This document shows, piece by piece, positions 49,601 to 59,100 of a stretch of 64,000 bases of DNA. Position 1 is the stretch's first letter, and the number at the start of each line of letters is the position of its first letter. Below the pieces are notes generated by a model. That model did no database searches and was not told where the DNA came from. It worked only from the letters and a program-made list of their open reading frames with translations. The DNA comes from Sipunculus nudus (lineage: Eukaryota > Annelida > Sipuncula > Golfingiida > Sipunculidae): assembly GCA_026874595.1 (NCBI GenBank), contig CM049311.1:55869953-55933952 (forward strand). Reading direction: 5' to 3'. The position numbers and the translations under genes are program-made.

Positions 49601-52600
49601 TCATAGTTAAGGGTTTATTAGCTAGATTATGTTTGAGTATGCAGCAAAAGGAGGGACATTTAGTAATATCAGACAGGGCACCACTAGAATGCATGCAGAC
49701 TGATGCAGTGCTCTCTGTCTCTGTATTATAGAGATGGATACCTTAGTACTGTGTCTAGCCTTGAGGCAGGTCTCCTATTATTCTTATTAAACAATAGGTT
49801 GTTCCCACTTTGTCCCCGCTCCATCAACCTCTTATGACATTTACACTATTTTATCATAGCCATGCATGGGTTTCCAGAAAAATGCATAGCAGCCCAGCGA
49901 GGAGTACACAAGGCCAATGTTGTAATTTCGTTTTGAGAGACAGCCCACCAGCGAGCAACCTGCGGACATAGACCACAGGCTCAGACAAACAGGCCTGAAC
50001 CTCTGCAGGCATGGACTAATGGAGCCTTCTTAATGCACCCAGTGGGGTATCAGGCCTATCATTGTGAGCCTGTTTTTACATTAATACTGATTCATAGCTA
50101 TCCTGTCCAGTAACCCACATTTTTAGGACCCTGTACTCTGGAATTCTATTCGTGGGCATTTGGGCATACATGCCAGATATTAGGTCGGTTAGCTGTCAAT
50201 CAAATCAAATGAAACAACATTGGGCAGTTGTTAAGAATTTTGCCTTCATGTCCGCTAATCAAAATGGGTGTCACAAAAATTTGATACTTTACAAAGGCTA
50301 ATATACCCTTTTTATATATTCCTGTATTTCATTTTGCTAATACCTGAAATTTATAATATTAGAGGAGGATGGGTCAAGGGAACCTGGGTTTCCCACCCGA
50401 GCTGAGGTGTGGAGCCCCCACCTTACGCTAAATTCTGCTGTTCAAATAAAAAATGGTTCGCCATTTTTGCGATAGATGCCACTTCACTTAGGGCCATAAA
50501 TGAACAAAAATTCACCCTCACTGGTATCTCATCTACTCTGGTCAGTCAGTAGGGCTCCTGTTCTAGAGATCTTAGGTTTGATTCCCGATTCAGAAGACTT
50601 CTGATACTCACTAGTAGCTCATGTTAGAATCAGTGAAATGAGTGTAAGGACATCTGCAGGGAAACATTGGAGGTAAATAAGAAATATTGTTTTAGCTCTT
50701 TTAGCTCGATAGAGATTAGAGAATGATCTGAGTACTGGGCACTCCCTTGTTTATGGAGTGCTCAGAATCAAATGCCCTAGGGCATCTCATGTTATGAAAG
50801 TGTAGAAATTTCAAGAATTTTAATCCTGGTAACTTTTTAAGAAACTTGCAGGATGTCCCTTTCAGTATGTCAAGTATTTTTCATGATCCTTCTGACAGTC
50901 TATTGGTTTTTAACACAATCCTGACTGATGTCTCAAAGAGCATGCTTAGCCCTGCCTGGGCTTTAGTATTTGCATTTACTAATAAAATACTTAAAATAAA
51001 ACGTCATTCCATGTACCAATAGACATAACTCAGTACCAGCTCTTATCACTAAAGCCCTGTAAAGTCTGTATGGTAAATCCCTGATATTTGCATATATATA
51101 TAGGCATTACAAGGCTCTTTGAGGACCTGACGACTCCCCGGTATTCGCATATCAGGCCTTTACACCTCATGTTAGAGGCATGGTTGCTATGAGAACGCCA
51201 ACAGCAGTCCCACAACTCGACCTGCTTGGTAACATTCACACTTTAATCATGTATTCAGGTAGTCCACACATGGACCTTCGTGTCCTATGATATATCTCTG
51301 CTACGGTCCATGGGCTAATGTAAGTGCCTATTGTAGACACTATTGCAACAATTTTGTACCGACAGGTCCAGTAAAATTCCCTCTGATGAGATGACAAGAG
51401 CAGCTGGCAGCATTTGTCTGAACCCATGTATGAACTCTCAAATTGTGACTCGCGAATCGTTTCAGTCAGCCAGTACAATTTGACTGCGCTCGTCGCGTGT
51501 GCACCTGAATTTGTGCGCTGATTGGCTGAGCCAGAGTTTGTTAGGTCCACTTTCAAGAGTGGTGGTCTGATAAATGTTAATACTGAGGCTGAGGGTTATA
51601 GTGTTTTAAAGTCTCGCCGAACTCAACATAAGTGACGGCCTAAAAATATTAAGACAAATTAAATGGGAATATTAGAAGCCAATTGGAAGCCCGGAATAAG
51701 CAATGACTGAACGAACCATGTTAGTTTTGAAAACGATTCTTGAAAAGACCACTACTGACATCAGGCTACTGGCTGCGATGGAATTTCAGCTAAAATACTT
51801 ACTATTGCACGACCTGTGGTCTCACTTTACCTTACAAATATCTTTAATAATGTTGTATCTACCTGTAATTTTCCTGATCAGTGATTAGAGCCTTCAAAAT
51901 ATAGTTATCACACTGGAAATGCTTTTTTCAGTTTATTTTGTCACTTCATGCCTTTTAGTGATTTTTTCAATATGAAATTGTTACTGTAATTTATAAAGAC
52001 TCTAAATCAAATGTTTTTCGCATTATACAACTTCATGCTTAACTTTGATCCTTAAAAATGATCAGACTTGTGATACTCATTTGTATGTATGTTAAGCAGG
52101 CCTTATAACCACTCCCCTGGAGTGGAAATAAGGAATGGTTATTTCCACTCCCCCTAGGGGGAGTGGCAATAAGAGATGTTTATTTCCACTCCCACTTATG
52201 ATAAAGACTGGTACAGTCTTGGTATTTTGGCAGTTAAAGTGACCAAAAATTGGTGTTCATTCTTTCCAGTTATAATGTAAGACTGAATTATTACTTTTAT
52301 TTGTCAAAATCCTCTTTAATGTCCCTCTGTGTGAGCATTAGGGACACATAGTTAGTTACACATTAAGGTTTCTTAACCAATTAGGTTTATCAGTTTTGTA
52401 TTGAAATGCATTTCATTTTAATGTGGTAAGATACATATATTTGAAGTTTAAAACATTTATGATTTGCAGAGTAACACCTGTTAATAAACTTGCATTCAAA
52501 TTTGCCACCAGGTTTACATGTATATTTATGTTTTTCTGCAGGTAAATTTTATTGAACTAATTGGTTTATTTATTTGTTGAACAAGACAACTAACTTATAG

Positions 52601-55600
52601 TAGCACACAAAGGGTTTGGAAGATTTAGACAACACTTGTTTTCTGGTAGAGTCCTTATCAGTACATGGTTGGCACCTCATCAGTGAGCCCTGGTATTGTC
52701 TATATGCTCAGACTAGTGCAGTCAGCACCTGGCTCAGATTAGCAGGTAAAGTCCAGACAGTAAAACTGGACTGGCATCCGCTACCCTGGAAGGTTGCTGT
52801 TTCAGTAATTTAGCATATCACTGATTTCTCCTTGAACACTTTGCATGATGTTACTTTGGTGTCAGAATAGGTAAAAATTACTAGATCTTGATTAGAAGAA
52901 AAGTAAAACTATAAAAGCAATATATGATGCTATAACATACAAGACTATTGAGTATTGTCACTATACTGTCAGATATGCAGCTCAAAGTTAAGACCAATAA
53001 AATACATTTTTTATGTAATTTTTAATTTAATTAAATTATACCATAAATTTGCTGTTAATGAATTTCTATTCTAATAAACACTTACTGTTCTATCTAACAT
53101 AGGAAGTGGTAACAATATCTTTAATTATTTAATTAAAATTTTTATATGATTGGAGTGTGGTCGGTCATAATAGTCTATGGCTAATGTTGTCTTTGTTTGT
53201 CAAAGGACATTAAATAAAACAAATAAATGGCCCATGGATCAGCTTATTACTTGATCAAAGGTAATCAATCTTACATCACACCCAATTAAAGCTGTTGAGC
53301 CTATTAAGTTGTGAGATAATGCAAGAAATATCCACACCAAATGGTAATTCTTATATACAGACTAGCAAAATATCTAATTTGGTAAGTCAGCACTAAATTG
53401 TCATTACATTGTGAAAATAATAATGGAAAGTATTGAGTATCACACTGAAACTTTGAAAGAGAGCAAGCATTCATTAGCTGGCAGTTTAGCCTGAGGCCTA
53501 GATTGCCGGCAAGGTCAATTTTTCCTGCCATCTGTTTAGCCCGAGGCACCCTGCCGGCTGTTTAGCCACTTCCTAAATAAAATGTATGTATTGAGAAGAG
53601 GCAGTTTTAGTTATATTTTCATGTTCCAGAGCGCAGACCAAATTCTGAAAAAAATACATTGGCTCTGGACACTCCTTGCTGGGATGGTATTCTTTTTCTG
53701 GATGTTTTTCTGCATGCTTTGTTAACTTAAGGTAAAATAGTCCTAAAAAATAGTCCTAAATATGTCATCAATTCATAGGTGGTCCATGGAGCGGGAACAA
53801 AGTTGGAGCAAAATTTAACCTACAAATTTTTTTTGGTACAAGTCTAGAATTCAGGCTGGTTCTGGACACGTTAAGACACCACGGATACAGTGTAAGAAAT
53901 ACTTTTTTATGGTAAGGTGCACCTGTGCACCACAGCTTATACAAGCGGGTGCACAAAGTAATTTCAAGGTGCACAAATACATTATTGTCATTACAGTTAT
54001 GTTATTACAATCATATTATATTTTACACACATATTTCAGTACAGTAAAAAATAATCTAAGGGTTTAAACCCAGTCAGAATGGAACCTTAAATAATATCTA
54101 TCTAAAGAAAAGGTCTGATCACTGGATCTGTATACATGTAGTGTCTAGTGTGATGTCATGTTTTAGTTTATATGTCCTTGTTTGATCATCTGGACTGTCA
54201 GATGTGCATGTGCCTAATGATCCTGCAGATTCTGTCCTAGTTACCGGCCTCAGGTGCACACTGTGCACCCTGCAGTGATACAGTGTGTGCACAAAATGTT
54301 TTTTAGGTGCATCTGTGCACCTAGGCACCCAGTATTTCGAACACTGGGATACATGTGAAACGTTGTAATAATATATCCAGTTTACTCAGGCTTTGTAAGT
54401 TAATGGTATCCTATATCCTTCCCGGATGTAGGTCAAAAGCCCCCCCGGTGAAAAGCCCCCCCGGTGAAAAGCCCCCCCGGACAAAAGCCCCCCCGGTCAA
54501 AAGCCCCCCTACCTTAATGATAAAGAGGACAAAAGCCCCCCTCTAATATATTTATATCTATATCTATGAATATATAATGTAAATACAAACAATGTGTGTT
54601 ATCTCATATAATTATTTAATTACATTCAAAATTCATACTTACAATATATCTTATAGTTAACAATAGAAATATCAATCTATACTTTACATAATTACCTGAC
54701 CCACACTAGTAAATTGATAGGGTACTAAAACAGATACTAATAACAACATAAATGGTCTCAATTATCTGTTAATTAGGAAACCACTCCCATGGGACAGTTT
54801 CACAGGACCTGTTTCACCTGAATGATTATTGAAGGAGTGGCTTCATTATAAAGCTCTAGATTCTTTAACTGTGTATATATACATATATGTTAACTACTGC
54901 TTAGTTGACATCAAGGGACTCATTAGTTACTATTGCACAGTATTACTTCTGCACTCTTGCAGGTTTTCACCAGTGATAAATAAAATTTACAGAATTGTTT
55001 GTGTAGTTACCTTATATATTGGTAATATAAATTGATTCATTACTTCAAAGGACTCAAAGTTACCTTTAATAGTTATTTAAAAAAACATTTTTTTTTGGGG
55101 GGGGGGGGCTTTTGTCCTCTTTATCATTAAGGTAGGGGGGCTTTTGACCGGGGGGGCTTTTGTCCGGGGGGCTTTCGACCGGGGGGGCTTTTGTCCGGGG
55201 GGGCTTTTGTCCGTACCCCATCCTTCCCATGTACCTCTTACCCTGTAATAATGTACAATTTATCCTTCCTTCATGCAATTTAACATGCTTGTATCCGTCA
55301 TGATTCCTCCCTCTTGCTTGTTTACACCACTTGGCTTATGTGCACATGTCCTGCCTACGTCATTCACATCCGTTGTCTTGCGCCCTCCAGGCATTTGTGC
55401 GCACACACATCATGGATATATTTGGTGTATTTCAAGGGTTAGGGTTCACAAATAAAACAGTGACTCCACCTTGTCCGTGCGAAGCATGAGACGGAGTATG
55501 GTTTAGTGGCAGGCAGTTAACAAACGGCGGAGGGTTAATTTTTTTAAGCTTTTGTGACTGCCCGCCCGGACGACGCATATGCTTGACAAAAATTAACCCT

Positions 55601-56553
55601 CATTTTAACAACTACGACCAATTCTGAAAAGTAGATTTAAATATCCCCACTCGACCCCTCACATCCAACTCGTCTTGCATGGCGCAGTGGTAGCGCATAG
55701 GACTTGTTCATCCATGACTGCTGGTTCGAGACCCTGTGGAGAGCTTCACAATTGCATGTTATGTGTACTAATAATTGCATTTCTCATTACAGGTTCGCCA
55801 CAGTACTTGGTAAGTTTTTGTCATCTTTTGATTAGGCTCTTTCAATTGTGCTGGGTACCAGTCTATATATTTCTTGTTTAAAGTCAATCAAAAGATGACA
55901 AAAACTTCTGTGCGGGCCTACCATGAAAGTACCAATTAATGGATACAAACCAGTTGCAAATGAAGATGCCAGCCTTGTGTTTATTTATATAAACAAGTAA
56001 TTGACAAGCATTATTTACAGTTTTAGCGCTAAGAAAAGGGTAGGGATGGTTTATATAGTTGATTGAAAACTGTTTAAGCCAAAATTTGTACCAACTATTA
56101 TTCAAGCGCCTGTGCAGCAGACATAGGAACAAGAGACTAGAAATAGAATTAGAAACCACAAACATAGACACCTGAATTCTAGATGTGCTCCTTTTTTTCA
56201 AAGAGTGGTCTGCTATAGGTTATACTGTCCTTTTACCATTAAGACAATGCCACAGGAGGAAAATCATGCCATGGTAGCTTCTCTGCTCCAGCTCAACTCT
56301 TGATGCCCAATGATGGAGATAAAGTTGACAGTGATCCAGAACATTCTACCAAGTTCTACTGCCCAGAAACTGAGAAAGTCATGACAGGATTTTAGCCACT
56401 AACATTTTGTCCAAAGTAACCGTTGATTTTACAGGACATATCCACAAAATGTGAAAGCGTGTTCAGCGCCTCTTTTCACATATGATTAAAACTATATCAA
56501 GCTTTACTAACCTCAATATGATCCCACTTGCTGTAGTCCAGCCGCTTCGCCAT
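25472..56553 (-). CDS. cdc37: Hsp90 co-chaperone Cdc37 (whole gene, 11 coding exons)
   Basis: Cdc37 delivers protein kinase clients to Hsp90 in the cytosol. Joining the exons 56553-56512, 47718-47585, 45508-45454, 44992-44888, 43354-43304, 40986-40927, 40303-40145, 39741-39626, 38859-38739, 33025-32957 and 25669-25472 gives 1110 nt, i.e. 369 residues plus TGA, close to the family length of about 380. The N-terminus reads [20 protein letters not shown], matching the family's kinase-binding start with the conserved CK2 serine (residue 16 here). Residues ~60-112 are a Lys/Glu-rich coiled coil, followed by TPWNVDTL. The middle Hsp90-binding domain contains [29 protein letters not shown] and [17 protein letters not shown]. 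The C-terminal part has [17 protein letters not shown] and [19 protein letters not shown]. Introns are phase 0 except introns 2 and 8 (phase 2). The start has A at -3 and G at +4. Identity is very secure; UTRs were not defined. Confidence 0.97.
26085..26435 (+). repeat. Dispersed repeat, relative of 10440-10725
   Basis: Same blocks as 10440-10725 on the other strand. Within it the segment ggcatcctggctccaccca (about 26167) is repeated at 26241 as ggcatcctggctctgccca, separated by about 45 foreign bases. Confidence 0.78.
27091..29537. mobile_element. Inserted element X (GGCACCGCAGGTGCC ... GGGGATACAAT family)
   Basis: Starts about ttttcttggcaccgcaggtg, with a 6-bp hairpin GGCACC-gca-GGTGCC followed by gtatccccagac, whose reverse complement gtctggggatac closes the element before aat. 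Inside are three tandem ~325-bp units (from about 27210, 27530 and 27860), each with aaaggtcatgaccccaattt, atctgtccattagtttttga and ggtggcgccacc. A second copy is 33408-38595. No protein domain was recognised. Confidence 0.8.
28167..29332. mobile_element. Non-autonomous DNA element with TA target duplication, nested in element X
   Basis: Left end CCGTAAAATCTGTGAAATTT, right end its near reverse complement (aaatttcacagattttatag). TA flanks both sides (28165-28166, 29333-29334). The related site at 38375-38382 reads gacctatt without the insert. The TA duplication suggests a Tc1/mariner-type mobiliser. Internally a ~120-bp segment is repeated (28500-28630 and 28840-28960). The short open frames there are not a transposase. 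Confidence 0.85.
29770..31250. other. cdc37 intron 10, AT-rich; no gene recognised
   Basis: A fragment gggacctatgggtcacggcg at 29890 resembles 19859 and 42280 (start of another repeat family). The rest is AT-rich with no recognisable element. Confidence 0.55.
31250..32523. repeat. Two further copies of the hairpin-ended repeat family
   Basis: 31250-31760 is a divergent copy (gtttgggcccataactta, ggcattgaaagt-like middle) without the terminal hairpin. 31915-32523 is a good copy ending tagctcagacgacttatagt then cagctgagctaaaaat. They lie head to tail. Confidence 0.85.
32957..33025 (-). CDS. cdc37: cdc37 coding exon 10
   Basis: Residues 282-304, [20 protein letters not shown] then LPK, a near-identical family signature. 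Acceptor cttgtag, donor gtaagt. Confidence 0.96.
33530..37960. repeat. Satellite with ~287-bp monomers in three-monomer higher-order units
   Basis: The landmark catacatcaataaa recurs about 15 times from 33681 to 37700 at about 287-bp spacing. Three monomer types alternate: A (aagcaggatttatca, ccttcacctttgacctagtg), B (aaaagcaggaattatca, ccttcacctttgacctttga) and C (aaaagaaggaattatca, ggccttgacctttgacct). They form units of about 853-863 bp. One B monomer is missing near 36040-36260, shortening that unit to 575 bp. Open frames repeat with the array and are not evidence of protein coding. Confidence 0.95.
38523..38548. repeat. GGC trinucleotide repeat near the right end of element Y
   Basis: ggcggcggtggcggcggcgg: about eight triplets, against three to four at the same place in element X (29481-29492). 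Confidence 0.85.
38739..38859 (-). CDS. cdc37: cdc37 coding exon 9
   Basis: Residues 241-281: [20 protein letters not shown], then [21 protein letters not shown], the long helix leaving the Hsp90-binding domain. Acceptor tttcag, donor gtgggt. The next intron holds the satellite array. Confidence 0.96.
39626..39741 (-). CDS. cdc37: cdc37 coding exon 8
   Basis: Residues 203-240 plus two bases: [20 protein letters not shown], then [18 protein letters not shown], the core of the Hsp90-contacting domain. Acceptor cttacag, donor gtaat, phase 2 junction. Confidence 0.96.
40145..40303 (-). CDS. cdc37: cdc37 coding exon 7
   Basis: Residues 150-202, start of the Hsp90-binding middle domain: [16 protein letters not shown], then [17 protein letters not shown]. 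The acceptor ends ttttcag. The donor is gtctgt, a weak match to consensus, but the protein continues in frame into exon 8 exactly where the family alignment predicts (EVEE/KHDLM). Confidence 0.95.
40927..40986 (-). CDS. cdc37: cdc37 coding exon 6
   Basis: Residues 130-149, [20 protein letters not shown], the less conserved linker before the Hsp90-binding domain. Acceptor tttcag, donor gtgtgt. Confidence 0.9.
42340..43215. repeat. Tandem ~325-bp poly-G-type modules in cdc37 intron 5
   Basis: Matches the 18965-19860 array: gggtaacagaga, cctccctggatgtcaa, gtggcgccaccagt, ggaactgatgaaacactcca, ttattctggggg-tactta. Here the G tracts are only 5-6 long. Confidence 0.85.
43304..43354 (-). CDS. cdc37: cdc37 coding exon 5
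   Basis: Residues 113-129, [17 protein letters not shown], matching the family's PWNVDTLSK.G.SK block that separates the coiled coil from the middle domain. Acceptor ttttgcag, donor gtgag. Confidence 0.94.
43618..44268. repeat. 51-bp minisatellite, about 13 copies (cdc37 intron 4)
   Basis: The unit reads cagatgggacaggagttatt then tacttctgatgaatgttctgatgaaatcaaa. Because 51 is a multiple of 3, the first six or so copies form one open frame of repeated [17 protein letters not shown]. Later copies carry stops (cagtag, atttaa), and one late copy is shortened. It is intronic and on the strand opposite cdc37, so it is treated as a minisatellite and not as a gene. Confidence 0.93.
44888..44992 (-). 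CDS. cdc37: cdc37 coding exon 4
   Basis: Residues 78-112, a Glu/Lys-rich coiled coil starting [18 protein letters not shown]. Two acceptors are possible. Use of the upstream one (cttaag) keeps the frame, whereas the nearby ctgcag 10 bases downstream would run into a stop. Donor gtaagg. Confidence 0.92.
45454..45508 (-). CDS. cdc37: cdc37 coding exon 3
   Basis: Completes codon 59 and runs to residue 77 ([19 protein letters not shown]), part of the N-terminal coiled coil. Acceptor gcag, donor gtaag. Confidence 0.93.
46549..46947. repeat. Tandem duplication, 199-bp period (cdc37 intron 2)
   Basis: Copy 1 from 46549 and copy 2 from 46748 share ttcaaatgtaaa, aatactttgttcacaa, tgattggtcagactcc, gatgccctcctgtcaatgtt and agacatgctctggcagc. 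Confidence 0.92.
47585..47718 (-). CDS. cdc37: cdc37 coding exon 2
   Basis: Residues 15-58 plus two bases of codon 59. It begins [20 protein letters not shown], the most conserved N-terminal block of the family, including the CK2-type SDDED acidic site. The acceptor ends ctctgacag and the donor is gtaa. Phase 2 junction. Confidence 0.96.
50530..50600 (+). repeat. Possible tRNA-derived SINE head relic
   Basis: ggtcagtcagtagggctc resembles a tRNA D-arm/A-box region, and ggtttgattcc (50575-50585) is one mismatch from the B-box consensus GGTTCGANTCC. Structure is not otherwise tRNA-like. Confidence 0.35.
52121..52166. repeat. Adjacent palindromes
   Basis: agtggaaataa (52121-52131) pairs with ttatttccact (52139-52149). 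This overlaps the perfect 22-bp palindrome at 52145-52166 (ccactccccct/agggggagtgg). Could form alternative cruciforms. Confidence 0.85.
53888..54346. mobile_element. hAT-like MITE with GTGCAC-rich subterminal repeats
   Basis: Left end CAGTGTAAGAAATACT, right end AGTATTTCGAACACTG, inverted with two mismatches. CAGTGTTCGAAAT-type ends are typical of hAT elements. Subterminal regions repeat ggtgcac/gtgcacc many times in both orientations. No transposase. A clean 8-bp target duplication could not be aligned (ggata occurs on both sides with a shift). Confidence 0.7.
54431..55219. mobile_element. Fold-back element with ~115-bp inverted arms made of C-rich tandem repeats
   Basis: The left arm 54431-54543 is repeated aaaagcccccccggt/aca units ending in ctaccttaatgataaagagg. 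The right arm 55098-55212 is the reverse complement, including cctctttatcattaaggtag. The central ~550 bp is AT-rich and non-coding. It is flanked by atccttcccggatgta (54415-54430) and atccttcccatgta (55220-55233), a probable target duplication with a 2-base indel. Confidence 0.85.
55673..55800 (+). repeat. tRNA-derived SINE head
   Basis: A box TGGCGCAGTGG at 55680-55690 and B box GGTTCGAGACC at 55733-55743 both match consensus, and the D-arm GCGC...GCGC pairs perfectly. The acceptor and T stems do not pair, so it is not a functional tRNA gene. An ordinary tail follows. Confidence 0.7.
55812..55907. repeat. Inverted repeat, 22-bp perfect arms, 52-nt loop
   Basis: aagtttttgtcatcttttga (55812-55831, two more bases to 55833) pairs exactly with 55886-55907. 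It lies just 3' of the SINE head in cdc37 intron 1. Confidence 0.85.
56512..56553 (-). CDS. cdc37: cdc37 coding exon 1
   Basis: Encodes residues 1-14 ([14 protein letters not shown]). The donor following GAG is gttagt. There are three extra residues (KRL region) between the initiator and the DYS.WDHIE core compared with the vertebrate start. The 5' UTR extends to higher coordinates. No in-frame stop was seen in the first 30 bases upstream, but no better ATG either. Confidence 0.93.
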
Positions 56554-56559
56554 AATGTT

Positions 56560-59100
56560 TTGCGATTTTCGCTCTAACTGTTGGTCCGGGTCACAACATA
56601 TCACTCTTAAGTCGTAACTTTTATCCGTAACTTATGCTTTTTCACTTAATGGGGTGAAAAAGAACATGCGACACTTCAGCCGGTCAATAATCATAAATGA
56701 CAAAATGAAACCGTAATCTAAAGTGAAAATTAATATTGAAATACTATATTACAGATTCATTGTAGAATATATTTTTTCCAAAATTTACTGATGGTACGAT
56801 GGTGCAAGATTCCAGTTGATACCGAGTACGGTTTGCCTAGGAAAGCCGGACATTCACTGGATTCGGTCCAGTAGAAAGTCATGGAAGAAAGCTTTCCTCA
56901 GGAGTATAGTGAACTTGGTAGTCTGGTTGTCGTCACACCGACTGTCAGCACCTAACTGTCACAGGTTTCACTTGTCCTTTACCATGACTGAAACGGTATG
57001 GATGTAACTTGTGTAAGAAATGTCAACTCGTGACCACGACAAAGGTCCCTCAACACGCAACAACATAATAATATTTATTTAAACATAAAACATAATATAT
57101 CACAGGGACAGTTTTGAATAAAAAAATAATAATAATAAAAAAATAAATAAAATAAATTAAGCGAGTTTTACATAATAACTTTGTTTGTGCAAACACGCAT
57201 TCTAATATTTTTTGACTGTTCATAAAGAGGATGATAGAGAATTATGCAAGAATGTTTTCAGCTCTCTGGTGGCATCATAAATTTCATAGCTTAAATGTTT
57301 CTTGACCAGAGAAAACAATTTTGAGTGCCCTTTACTGTACGTATAACGACTCCAATTCATTACTATCACTATTTTATGTACGACGTAAAGAAATACCAGG
57401 CATGCATTGGGGCCGATATTAAAATTTGACACTATATTAATGCATGGAAGATATAACTTTCCTACCTTATTTAATGTTATATATCTGCATTTGCGCAAGA
57501 ATGGACCCATGGCATTTTCTTTCAACATTTTCACTAAATCATTGTTATGATTTTCAAATTGCAGACATTGTTTTCTATAGTTTACATGATTTACACAGAC
57601 ATTTATATGTGGCTAATACTCATTACCCTATCAACTTTTGACAGAAAAGTTCATAGTTCATATTGTAAAGAGTCATGCACAGGCTTTTGATGGGTCCACA
57701 GCGCCAGTATACATGCTCTTATCAAAACAAGACCTCAAATATTCAGTATGAGCTATAATAGTGGATTAACAACTATACAATCTCCAAAAAACTGACAGAT
57801 ATTTCTGGAATAATGAGTATTTCAAAATAATCATTTAGTTGGTTACACAAGCAACGCTCAAATATCGTAGATATGGTGGTTAATATATACATACAAAATC
57901 TGTCTTTTTGTATATATGGGAGTCACTCTGCCACTTTTAATGTACATGTATTTAGGAAAATATTTCCGATTTTTAATGGATTTTTCTAGATCATTTTAAG
58001 TTACACTTTAAAAGGAAAAAATTTCCATTTTTATCCCCTGATACTTCTGTTATACGTTTATTCTGGGAGAGTTTGATTTCCCTTAGGCCTATATCTACGC
58101 AAATCTTTAATCTTTATATCTACGAAAAATTTATTAAATATGTTGCACACTCTATTTTGATCGGTTATAACTTTATCTTCTTTTGTAATAATTATTTTCA
58201 TATCTGTATGGCCTTATTGTGACAGGACTGGTTGTATTACTTCCCAAACACCAAACGATTTGTTTCCACCATGGCATGGCATGTATATTCCAAAGAAATA
58301 ATCTTTTATAGATTTTCTTTTTAATTTGGTAACACAAGTTCTCTGTTTCGGTATTTGATACTTTTTGTCAGATTTATAAATTTGCCATAGCAAACTTATT
58401 ATGGTTTATGGTTTTCATAAATTCACCATTCATAATGCTTTGTTTTTCTGTTTCGTTGTTCCCTCATGGGGAGGTGTTAATAAAAACCATATTTAATAAA
58501 AGCACTTAGATGCCCAATATATCGTCCATATCGCACCCCAGTATATATAGTTATCCTATAGCTGTAACTCACATTTTTACAGAACGCATGAATTGAGGAA
58601 AAACTGATATGAAAATCATACTTTTAGAATTTTCTTAAATAAGCTTCATACTTAAAAGATCAAATTCAATATGAGAGTCTGTGTTGGTAAGGTGATACAT
58701 ATTGTCTGTGATTTGTATAACTGCATCTTTTTAATTAATTATCCAATTAGTGAGATACAGACTTATTACACTGGAAAATAACATACACTACAATTCATAT
58801 TTCCACAACGAAATAATTTATTTTTTGTGCATCAATGGACCCCTTGATATGTCTTCCCATAAAATAGAAAGAAAATTGTATGAAAATCTTGGATTTGCAT
58901 GTTTAATAAAAAAAATTGCATATTTAGACCCCCATATGTGTCTTATTCCTTTACCATGCAGGTGCCTGCAGTGTCTACCCCGATGATGATGATCCAATAT
59001 GCAATTGAAAACTTTAATACTCTAGACGTGCCTCCGCCTATTTATGATAAACATTGTATCTTTAAAGTCGTTAAAAAAAATTTTATGCTGCCGTGAGTCC
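56560..59100. other. Upstream of cdc37; no further gene recognised
   Basis: Contains the cdc37 promoter region (56554-56700) without an obvious TATA box or heat-shock element array. A 23-codon open frame at 56881 and other short frames lack family resemblance. The rest is AT-rich. Confidence 0.5.

Larger units (their letters stand above)
47950..53880. other. cdc37 intron 1, first part: no gene recognised
   Basis: Mostly single-copy-looking AT-rich DNA. 49860-50030 shares blocks with 10240-10370 (ccaagcgaggaatacac-type, tttcgttctgagtgacagc-type, ccacaggctcagag-type), a dispersed repeat. Palindromes cluster at 52108-52192. Open frames here lack recognisable domains. Confidence 0.55.

Noticed and set aside
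51236-51556. Minus-strand 106-codon frame as a gene
   Set aside because: Lies inside cdc37 intron 1, no domain resemblance and no supporting structure.
55673-55745. A functional tRNA gene
   Set aside because: Only the D-arm pairs; the acceptor stem and T stem have mismatches, so a SINE head is the better reading.
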